Assembly (NCBI GenBank): GCA_030694975.1
Contig: JAUYTU010000017.1
Location: forward strand, 62,001 to 126,000
Direction of reading: 5' to 3'
Length of the DNA stretch: 64,000 nt
Origin: Erysipelotrichaceae bacterium
GTDB lineage: Bacteria > Bacillota_I > Bacilli_A > Erysipelotrichales > Erysipelotrichaceae
The stretch's first letter is position 1. Every line of letters starts with the position of its first letter. Below are positions 25,756 to 33,188 of this stretch, piece after piece. Both the position numbers and the translations under genes were made by a program. The notes below the pieces were generated by a model. It had not been told where the DNA came from and did no database searches. It saw only the letters and a program-made list of their open reading frames with translations.

Positions 25756-26573
25756 CGGTTCGACACTCGCAGACGAGTTATGATAATCAAGATGCCATAG
25801 CCGATGATGATGGTAAATGGGACCATAATGGTCGCTTTGACCACGCGAAGTAAAAAGCTGATCCAGATCGGAATGTCATACATGATGGCCAGCCAAAGCG
25901 GAGTCAATATTAATTGAACGACAACCTCGACCAATACCACACTCATTGCCCAGATGCTGATCGAAAAGTCATATTCGTATTTCTTATATTTCTTCGTTAA
26001 GATGTTTAAAAAGAACATCATCGCCCCGATCATCACAATACTGCCCGCCGAGAAAATAAGTTTAATCGTCGTGGTGATTTCAATGACATCTCCATTGGTA
26101 ACGATGGAAGGTGTCACCCACAAATAAACCAGCGCACCTACCAGGAAACTAAGCATCAAACCCTCAGAAACAATATAAGCGACTCTGGGTGTCCACTTAA
26201 TTTTCTTAGAAAACAATAATGCCGGAATCAAACCGATAATGATTTTATTGAGCGTAAACCCAAAAAACGGGAAGCCGGTCGGAGTTACGATTAATCCTAA
26301 GAAGTCTTGGACGATACCACTGATAAACGCCCATGCAGGTCCAAACATTACTCCGATGACCATTAACGGTAATTGAGAGAACCCGATGCGCATCGAGGGA
26401 AATCCGAATAATGGAATCATCAGAGAGAAAAACTGCAAAGCCACTGAAAGTGCAATAAACATTGCAATGATTGCGATCTTCTCGCCAGTCACGTGCAATG
26501 GATCTATCTTAAATACAAAGTAGCCGATTAGTAGAATTGCCACAACAGCAATAATTTGATATGCAAGTGCCAT
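25746..26573 (-). CDS. folT: ECF transporter S component, folate-type
   Basis: Membrane substrate-binding (S) component of an energy-coupling-factor importer. The central part (about 30-190) carries the FolT-type pattern FPSMRIGFSQLPLMVIGVMFGPAW, then GIVQDFLGLIVTPTGFPFFGFTLNKII. 275 residues, longer than a usual FolT (about 170-180): an extra N-terminal helix and a C-terminal hydrophobic stretch of two or three helices are added. Its place 18 bases after folC supports folate as substrate. The EcfA/EcfT energising module is not in the window. Confidence 0.85.
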   Translation of the reverse strand: MALAYQIIAVVAILLIGYFVFKIDPLHVTGEKIAIIAMFIALSVALQFFSLMIPLFGFPSMRIGFSQLPLMVIGVMFGPAWAFISGIVQDFLGLIVTPTGFPFFGFTLNKIIIGLIPALLFSKKIKWTPRVAYIVSEGLMLSFLVGALVYLWVTPSIVTNGDVIEITTTIKLIFSAGSIVMIGAMMFFLNILTKKYKKYEYDFSISIWAMSVVLVEVVVQLILTPLWLAIMYDIPIWISFLLRVVKATIMVPFTIIIGYGILIIITRLRVSNRKA

Positions 26574-26591
26574 AGTTATCCCTTCCTTTGC

Positions 26592-27821
26592 TTACTTTAT
26601 TATACACGTTCGTACCATTGATATAAAGTAGAGCGAACCTGTAATCAACAACGTACCCCCGGTGCTACGTAACAATCCTTCTTGATAAGCTTTCGAAAAA
26701 TTTGGAATGACAGAAACTTCGAACCCTTTACCCAAAAGCTCAGCTTTTTGAGCACGATAGAAATCGAACTCACAAACAATGACATCATCCGAAACATCGA
26801 CCAACATTCTCAACATTTTGTCGGTTTCTTTGTCTTTTAACGCCGAAAATATGGTGACTAATGGACGTGGCAATGTGGATAGTGAGTGAGTCAGGGCTCG
26901 AATACCATGCTCATTGTGTGCTCCATCGACAATAACCAGCGGTTGTTCACTTAGAATTTCGAAGCGACCCAACCAATGGGCATTTTTGATACCTGACAAT
27001 AATTGTTCATCTGAATAGGTAATCCAATGTTCTTGACGCATGTAGTTCAGTACTTGGATAGCCAATGCACTGTTAGACACTTGATATTTTGCTACCGAAT
27101 CTAACTCAATACTCAACCCATTTATAGAATAGGTTTGTTTCCAATCGGTGATTGAAGAAGCAATCTCAGTATCCACTACAGTTAACGGACATCCCTTGTC
27201 TTTACATACCTGAGTTATCACCGATAGCGGTTCTTCATTATTTACGCCGGTATAAACGACTGAACCATGTTTTATTATTCCGGCTTTCTCAAACGCAATC
27301 TTCCCCAACGTATCCCCCAAATATTCCATATGATCAAAACCAATGTTGGTAATTACACATACCTTCCCGAATATTACATTGGTCGCATCCAAGCGTCCAC
27401 CCAGACCAACCTCAAAAACAGCCCAATCCACTTGATGATCGAGAAAGAACCAAATGGCGATTAGCGTATCAATTTCAAACATCGTCAACGAATACGTTTG
27501 CCAGTAGGGAATGGTTCGGTTGATATACATCAGCAAATCTTCTTCGGAAATCGGAATGTTGTTTATTCGGAACCGATCATTGTGATTGATCAAATGCGGC
27601 GAAGTGAATAGACCAGTCCTATAACCGGCAGCTTCGAGCACACTGCGCAAATAATTCGCTGTACTGCCCTTCCCGTTGGTACCGGCAATATGCAAACAAT
27701 TCAGTTGATGTTGGGGATTGCCCAAATCTTCCATTAATTGTGCAAAAAGTTTCAGTGCAAAGGTATTGGTCGAAGTTCTTTTCGAAATAGCTGTAATAGC
27801 AGATTCAATATCGTGAAACAT
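26592..27821 (-). CDS. folC: Folylpolyglutamate / dihydrofolate synthase
   Basis: Mur-ligase-fold enzyme adding glutamate to folates, which traps imported folate in the cell. 409 residues. P-loop HIAGTNGKGSTANYL (about 44-58), FTSPHLINHNDRFRIN, FEVGLGGRLDATNVI, NIGFDHMEYLGDTLGKIAFEKAGI and VDGAHNEHG are all present. It lies 7 bases after ung, with AGGAGG at the end of that gene, and precedes folT. Confidence 0.95.
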   Translation of the reverse strand: MFHDIESAITAISKRTSTNTFALKLFAQLMEDLGNPQHQLNCLHIAGTNGKGSTANYLRSVLEAAGYRTGLFTSPHLINHNDRFRINNIPISEEDLLMYINRTIPYWQTYSLTMFEIDTLIAIWFFLDHQVDWAVFEVGLGGRLDATNVIFGKVCVITNIGFDHMEYLGDTLGKIAFEKAGIIKHGSVVYTGVNNEEPLSVITQVCKDKGCPLTVVDTEIASSITDWKQTYSINGLSIELDSVAKYQVSNSALAIQVLNYMRQEHWITYSDEQLLSGIKNAHWLGRFEILSEQPLVIVDGAHNEHGIRALTHSLSTLPRPLVTIFSALKDKETDKMLRMLVDVSDDVIVCEFDFYRAQKAELLGKGFEVSVIPNFSKAYQEGLLRSTGGTLLITGSLYFISMVRTCIIK

Positions 27822-27828
27822 AAGCCTC

Positions 27829-28488
27829 CTACAAGCGCCAATTTACGGGCGAGCGATCATTTTTAATCAAAAAATCATTAGACTTACTAAACGGTCGAGA
27901 CCCGAAGAATCCGTGATAGGCCGATAACGGTGAAGGATGAGGCGCTTTTACGATCAAATGACGCTCATTGAATATCAACGACTCTTTCATCTGGGCATTT
28001 CTTCCCCAAAGGACAAACACCACCGGCAAAGGATGTTGATTGCATCGCTTAAGCACTTCATCTGTAAATATCTCCCAACCTTTATTCTGATGGGAGTTGG
28101 GTTTACCTTCCTCAACGGTAAGCACCGTATTTAATAATAATACACCTTCCTTCGCCCAAGGAACCAAATATCCGCTTTCAGGTAAAGGCAAGTTCAAATC
28201 ATTGCAATACTCCTTAAAGATATTATGAAGACTGGGTGGAAACGGTATTTTCGGTTTAACCGAAAAACACATACCGTGCGCCTGATTGGGTTGATGGTAG
28301 GGATCCTGACCGAGAATAACAACTTTTAAATCGTCATAATCCGTATATCCAAAACAAGAGAACACATCTTCTTTTTTAGGATAAATGGTCTTCGTACTGT
28401 ATTGATGCGTTAAAAATGATGAGAGCTCTTTGAAGTAAGGTTTCTCAAATTCAAACTTTAAAAATTGTGTCCAACCGTTTTGAAACAT
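27829..28488 (-). CDS. ung: Uracil-DNA glycosylase, family 1
   Basis: Removes uracil from DNA. 219 residues, standard. Water-activating loop VVILGQDPYHQPNQAHGMCFSV (Asp62), FKEY, LLNTVLTVEEGKPNSH, VFVLWGRNA and the leucine loop APHPSPLSAYHGFFGSRPF. Strong GAGGAGGGG site. It lies between the MFS gene and folC with short gaps, so it is likely cotranscribed. Confidence 0.97.
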   Translation of the reverse strand: MFQNGWTQFLKFEFEKPYFKELSSFLTHQYSTKTIYPKKEDVFSCFGYTDYDDLKVVILGQDPYHQPNQAHGMCFSVKPKIPFPPSLHNIFKEYCNDLNLPLPESGYLVPWAKEGVLLLNTVLTVEEGKPNSHQNKGWEIFTDEVLKRCNQHPLPVVFVLWGRNAQMKESLIFNERHLIVKAPHPSPLSAYHGFFGSRPFSKSNDFLIKNDRSPVNWRL

Positions 28489-28516
28489 TCTTCGCCCCTC
28501 CTCGGTTTAAATTTCT

Positions 28517-29746
28517 TTATAAATCCGTTTTAACTTTAACAATCTCGCGACTGTTGTGATAAACCGTAGCGTAAATTACCAATATAAGCGGAAACATCGA
28601 ACAAAATATCACAGCCAGTGGCAGGAAGATTTCATCTGGAAAGATAAATGAAAAGGCAATAATTGTTAACATTCCCAACAATCTTCCAGAGGTGATGCCG
28701 ATTTCTTTAGAAATGATGTGACCCATAATATTCTCATCCATATAATCCGACGTTGCGTTCATCGTGATGATTTGAAAAGGTAAAACATAAAACGGTGCAA
28801 CCAAAGAAGCCAGTATACCAAAAGCGATTGCTCCTGCGGTTGTGGGGAACAAGACAAGTATGACGGTGCTTATTGCGGTAAACAACGCCCCAAACTGATA
28901 CATTTTAAGTCGGTTTTTTCGAGTAATGATCTTACCGGCTATATAAAACGCTGCGATACTAATCATGGCAAATACAGCGAGCAAACGACCATAGGTACTT
29001 CCGCTACCCCCGGTTGCCCGATAAATCAACAACCCTGTCAACATCAACACCAACGAATCACGGACTCCGAAGAGCAGATGAGAATTGAAAATGTACGCCC
29101 ATTGTTTGTCTTTGGTTTGAAATACTTTGTCCAAAACGGTGAACTTTCCCTTTTGACTGATCACTCGAATGGTCGATGCCAAATAAGCGATAATCAAATA
29201 TAAGACGATAACCAATTGAAAAATACGCAAATAACCTTCCGTGTCATTGGGCGACCAAGCAACGATTTGTGCTGCCATCAATGGCGCGATGATATTGGTC
29301 AATCCATTAAACATACCCATAAACCCCAGGTACTTGCCTCTAGATTCCTTGGTCGATACCAATTGATTGAGACTGACGGTTGATAACCAGAAAAAGCCCT
29401 CACCCATCCCAAAGATCATTCCGATGATATAAATAGCATAACCAATTTCACCGATTTTCTCTCTTAATGTTAGTAATACAAGCAGTCCGAATACAATTAA
29501 TAACAATCCTGCAGTCATTGTCAGCGATAAACGAAACTTCCTTCCGATATGTGCACCCACGGTAAAGGCAATCGGAAAAAAGCCGAATCGCACCATGGCA
29601 TAAGCTGTCATCGTTACCAGTGAACCGGTAAATTTGTAAAGGTAAACATTAACGAAAACGGCTGTCATGGCTGACGCCATTGCGTAAGTTCCGTTAATGA
29701 TGATCATTTTAACTTCTTGCTTGTTTAAAGCGATGGTTCTTCTCAT
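28517..29746 (-). CDS. MFS transporter
   Basis: Major facilitator superfamily protein, 409 residues with about twelve transmembrane helices. The loop-2 motif between helices 2 and 3 is degenerate (FTVGAHIGRKFR). The substrate is unknown. It begins 2 bases after the stop codon of the MalE-paralogue gene, so the two are translationally coupled. Pairing of an MFS carrier with a solute-binding-type protein is not a standard transporter architecture. Confidence 0.85.
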   Translation of the reverse strand: MRRTIALNKQEVKMIIINGTYAMASAMTAVFVNVYLYKFTGSLVTMTAYAMVRFGFFPIAFTVGAHIGRKFRLSLTMTAGLLLIVFGLLVLLTLREKIGEIGYAIYIIGMIFGMGEGFFWLSTVSLNQLVSTKESRGKYLGFMGMFNGLTNIIAPLMAAQIVAWSPNDTEGYLRIFQLVIVLYLIIAYLASTIRVISQKGKFTVLDKVFQTKDKQWAYIFNSHLLFGVRDSLVLMLTGLLIYRATGGSGSTYGRLLAVFAMISIAAFYIAGKIITRKNRLKMYQFGALFTAISTVILVLFPTTAGAIAFGILASLVAPFYVLPFQIITMNATSDYMDENIMGHIISKEIGITSGRLLGMLTIIAFSFIFPDEIFLPLAVIFCSMFPLILVIYATVYHNSREIVKVKTDL

Positions 29747-29748
29747 AC

Positions 29749-31101
29749 TTAACGATTATTCTCTAATAACCAAGCGTCATATAGGCTGACAAACTGTTGT
29801 TGCGCCTCTAGAGGTGTGAGTTCTTGCTTAAAGACGGATTTCAAAATATTCATAAAATCAGCTTCCAGATAAAAATCAAAACCTAGTTTCGATGTATTTT
29901 CTGGAAGAGCAACCATCGGCTCGATTTCGCTGTAGGTAAATGCCACACTCATTTGGCGGCGATTTTCAGTCATTTTGAAGTTTCCGATTCGATCTCGAGG
30001 AATAACCAAGACATTTTTAATAGAATCCAATGCGACCTGAGTCGTTTGAGGTGTTGAAAGGATTCGTAAAATCTCTTGAGTTAAAGAAGGTGCCTCATTC
30101 TTCAAAGCAACCAAACCGGTAACGATGACCAGTGGTTTGAGCTGCTGATCTTGAAACGTCGGAAAAGCCGAAAACACGTAATCAACATCCTTTAAATCTT
30201 CGATTTGCTCTACACGCATCCAAGGTCCAGCCATACCAAAAGGTGAAATCTGATCATTGATTACTTTCTCAAATCGCCAGTCATCTTTGGGCTGTGCACT
30301 GTAATCCCATGTCACTTTGCCCAACTGTTCAACGAAGTTAAGTGATGTGAGAAAACTGTCACTTTCAAAACCGGGTTGAGTAGCATCATTTTCACTAAAC
30401 ATATGCCAGTTACCCGCAGTTAAAAAAGGATAAAACTGCCATTTTTCCTGAAAAGTCAGAGGAAAAACGACATCAACTTCTTTTTCATTGTATATAGCCG
30501 GTTGATTTTTCCATTGGTTAGCTAATTCCATCAAATCTTCCCAACGTGAAAACACCGTAGGAAGATTGGATTCAGTTATTTGACTCAAATCATACCCTAG
30601 AGATTCGAGCATGGTCTTATTATAAACAAACAATAATCCCTGATAGGAGAACGGGCGAAAAAGGACTTCATTGGAATTGATGACTTCGGTAAATTTAGCA
30701 ATTCCCTCCGTACTCTTTTCGCTGGCAATTCGCAAATCGTAAGGTTCTAATCGATCATAAAGCAAAGCTGCCTGATGGGTATCCGTATAAAATATATCCA
30801 CACCCAAGTCCAATGCTTGTTGAGCAGATAAGTTTTCGATGATTCGAAAATCAAAATTAACCGTATGTCCGGGGTGTGCTTGATAAAACTGATCCAAAAA
30901 CCAATCTTGCATTGCTACCGAAGGCAATGCGATAGTGATTTTTGAGCGCTCTTCCACCTTGAAAAATTCGTTTTCCGCATCATAACATACCGTTTCCCCA
31001 TCTACACGACAAAAATCGCCACGAACATAGCTTGAATATACATAACTACTACCAATCACTGTTATAACAGCAATTACAAACAGAAACATCCACTTACGCA
31101 C
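29749..31101 (-). CDS. MalE-like solute-binding protein without lipobox
   Basis: Extracytoplasmic sugar-binding-type protein of 450 residues. It is clearly paralogous to the MalE at 42893-44293: both have a VCYD....F.VE segment after the anchor, NKTMLE.LG, VVFP, and ISPFG or IAPFG near the same places. Differences matter: a hydrophobic helix (about 4-25) is present but there is no lipobox cysteine, so the protein is probably membrane tethered rather than a lipoprotein. The Ca-binding-like loop of MalE (DADGDNLPD) is replaced by ITESNLPT. The start is the GTG at 31101 after GAGGTGG. It is followed immediately by an MFS gene, not by permeases. It may have become a sensor or accessory protein; this is inference. 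Confidence 0.85.
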   Translation of the reverse strand: MRKWMFLFVIAVITVIGSSYVYSSYVRGDFCRVDGETVCYDAENEFFKVEERSKITIALPSVAMQDWFLDQFYQAHPGHTVNFDFRIIENLSAQQALDLGVDIFYTDTHQAALLYDRLEPYDLRIASEKSTEGIAKFTEVINSNEVLFRPFSYQGLLFVYNKTMLESLGYDLSQITESNLPTVFSRWEDLMELANQWKNQPAIYNEKEVDVVFPLTFQEKWQFYPFLTAGNWHMFSENDATQPGFESDSFLTSLNFVEQLGKVTWDYSAQPKDDWRFEKVINDQISPFGMAGPWMRVEQIEDLKDVDYVFSAFPTFQDQQLKPLVIVTGLVALKNEAPSLTQEILRILSTPQTTQVALDSIKNVLVIPRDRIGNFKMTENRRQMSVAFTYSEIEPMVALPENTSKLGFDFYLEADFMNILKSVFKQELTPLEAQQQFVSLYDAWLLENNR

Positions 31102-31167
31102 ACAACCACCTCAAAGTACACAGTAATATTATCAAATCGACACGGTAAACACAAATAAAATCAAAGA

Positions 31168-31189
31168 AAAGAAAACGGGCAAGCCCGTC
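31168..31189 (-). terminator. Terminator of the transketolase operon
   Basis: Stem ACGGGC / GCCCGT with a 2-base loop, followed by TTTCTTTT on the minus strand. Confidence 0.8.
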
Positions 31190-31195
31190 TTCAAT

Positions 31196-32128
31196 TTATT
31201 GTGCTAACAGTTTACGGATACGATCCAAAACATGCTTGTATGTTATTCCATACTTTTCCATCAGCGCAATCGGTGTACCACTCTCACCAAAAGTATCTTC
31301 AATGCCTAACATCGAAATTTTTATTGGTTGATGTTGACTTACTACTTCAGCGACCGCTGAGCCCATTCCACCCAGTACATTATGTTCTTCACACGTAAGC
31401 AGAACATCATGTGTTTTGGCAAGTTCGATCAACAAATCTTTATCTATCGGCTTAATCGTATGAATATTGACGACAGTAACCAGAATTCCTTCTTCCTTCA
31501 GAATATCGGCTGCTTTGAGCGCTTCTTGTACCAGAATCCCCGTCGCAATGACCGCAACTTTCTGTCCTTTTCGCAAAACAACACCTTTACCGATTTCAAA
31601 TACATAATCTTCAGTATTTACTGTTTCCACGGCACTTCTGCCTAAACGAACATAAACCGGACCAATGTATTTTGCGATTGACTCAATGACTTGCATGGTT
31701 TCAATGTCATCACATGGCTGAATAACCGTCATATTTGGAATACTGCGCATCAACGCGAGATCTTCGATGGCTTGATGGGACGCTCCATCTTCACCCAAGG
31801 TTATGCCGGCATGCGTCGCACAAATCTTAACATTCAATTTAGGATAGCAGATGGAGTTACGAACGATTTCAAATGCCCGTCCCGCCGCAAACATTGCAAA
31901 ACTGGAAGCAAACACTGTATTCCCGCCGGTAGCGATACCGGCAGCGACGCCCATCATATTGCATTCAGCGATTCCCATATTGAAATGTCGTGTAGGATTA
32001 GCAGCTTTAGCATCCGCAGTCTTGGTGGACTTTGACAAGTCCGCATCCAATACAAATATTTTATCATCTTCAACAATCAGTTTAGCAAGCGCTTTTCCAT
32101 ACGCCTCGCGAGTTGCCATTTTTGCCAT
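31196..32128 (-). CDS. Transketolase, C-terminal subunit
   Basis: Pyrimidine-binding and C-terminal domains of a two-subunit transketolase, 310 residues. It has FNMGIAECNMMGVAAGIATGG (cofactor-activating Glu region), THAGITLGEDGASHQAIED and the C-terminal domain with TCEEHNVLGGMGSAVAE. The ATG at 32128 starts one base after the stop codon of the N-terminal subunit gene, indicating coupled translation. Together they supply the pentose phosphate pathway. Confidence 0.93.
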   Translation of the reverse strand: MAKMATREAYGKALAKLIVEDDKIFVLDADLSKSTKTADAKAANPTRHFNMGIAECNMMGVAAGIATGGNTVFASSFAMFAAGRAFEIVRNSICYPKLNVKICATHAGITLGEDGASHQAIEDLALMRSIPNMTVIQPCDDIETMQVIESIAKYIGPVYVRLGRSAVETVNTEDYVFEIGKGVVLRKGQKVAVIATGILVQEALKAADILKEEGILVTVVNIHTIKPIDKDLLIELAKTHDVLLTCEEHNVLGGMGSAVAEVVSQHQPIKISMLGIEDTFGESGTPIALMEKYGITYKHVLDRIRKLLAQ

Positions 32129-32129
32129 A

Positions 32130-32948
32130 TTACTCACCATCCAATTCTTTCATAGCCAAGGCGAATTGCTCCGAACTGGTCGCAACACCATGCCATGCAT
32201 AGTCGTTTTCCATAAAAGTGACCCCTTTTCCTTTAACCGTCAAAGCCACAATCACCGTCGGTTTACCCTTGAAATCACGGGCTTTTGCATAGGCTTCCTG
32301 AAGAGCATCGATGTCATGTCCGTTAATGGTCAAAACATTCCAACCGAAGGCTTTAAACTTCTCGTCTAGAGGCAATGGATTCATGATCTTTGTGATGTCT
32401 CCATCAATTTGTAAGCCGTTCAAATCGATGATGGCTAACAGATTGTCAAGTTTGTAGTGAGCAGCAGCCATCGCCGCTTCCCATACAATACCTTCTTGGC
32501 TCTCACCATCCCCAACCAGCGAATAAACTCTATAAGGCAGTCCTTTTGCCTTGTATGACAAAGCCATACCCACCGCCGCGGAAATCCCTTGGCCCAAAGA
32601 TCCAGTCGACATATCAACGGAATCCACATAGTTCATGTTGGGATGTCCTTGCAAACGAGAATTAATTTTACGGAATGTCATTAATTCTTCTTGAGGGATA
32701 AAACCTTTTTCAGCGTGCACCGCATATAATAGCGGCGATGCATGTCCTTTGGATAAGACAAACTTATCTCTTTCAAGGTCATTTAAGTTTTCATGATTAA
32801 TATTCATTTCATTGAAGTAGAGTGTCGTCAAGATTTCTACGCCACTCATCGAACCGCCAATATGACCGGACTTCGCCTCGTTGACCATCTTCACGATATT
32901 TATTCGCACTCTTTTAGCGATTTCTTCTATCTGTGTTTTGTTAAGCAT
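32130..32948 (-). CDS. Transketolase, N-terminal subunit
   Basis: Thiamine-diphosphate-binding subunit, 272 residues. Key features are KSGHIGGSMSGVEIL, VLSKGHASPLLYA, STGSLGQGISAAVGMA and the TPP motif GDGESQEGIVWEA...NLLAIIDLN. The ATG at 32948 lies 8 bases after AGGAG; earlier in-frame ATG and GTG codons overlap that site. Each half has its own ribosome-binding site, so this is a true split enzyme rather than a frameshift. Confidence 0.93.
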   Translation of the reverse strand: MLNKTQIEEIAKRVRINIVKMVNEAKSGHIGGSMSGVEILTTLYFNEMNINHENLNDLERDKFVLSKGHASPLLYAVHAEKGFIPQEELMTFRKINSRLQGHPNMNYVDSVDMSTGSLGQGISAAVGMALSYKAKGLPYRVYSLVGDGESQEGIVWEAAMAAAHYKLDNLLAIIDLNGLQIDGDITKIMNPLPLDEKFKAFGWNVLTINGHDIDALQEAYAKARDFKGKPTVIVALTVKGKGVTFMENDYAWHGVATSSEQFALAMKELDGE

Positions 32949-32979
32949 TGTCATCACTCCTGTCTTTCTATGTTATTAT

Positions 32980-33039
32980 ACAATATTTTAATTGAAAATG
33001 AATTGTCAGGCACAATTCTACACCCGTTAACCGCTTTCA
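32980..33039. promoter_or_regulatory. Divergent regulatory region with cre-like box
   Basis: The gap between the transketolase genes (leftward) and a GH13 gene (rightward) holds a leftward TATAAT near 32980 and a cre-like GTTAACCGCTTTCA at 33026-33039 (12 of 14 to TGWAANCGNTNWCA). A weak rightward TAGAAT lies at 33160-33165. Which promoter the box would serve is unclear. Confidence 0.4.
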
Positions 33040-33188
33040 TTTCTCAACCAATCATAAAGGCACAAGTACAATCAGACAATGTTCATATCCGCTCGCAATG
33101 TAATCGATTCCATGTATCCGGGTAACACCTAATCTGATGCAAAGCACTTACATTCATGATAGAATAACTTGTGAAAGGGGAGAATATG

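Noticed and set aside
31196-32948. Frameshifted single transketolase
   Set aside because: Both halves are complete, with separate starts and ribosome-binding sites, and split transketolases are known.
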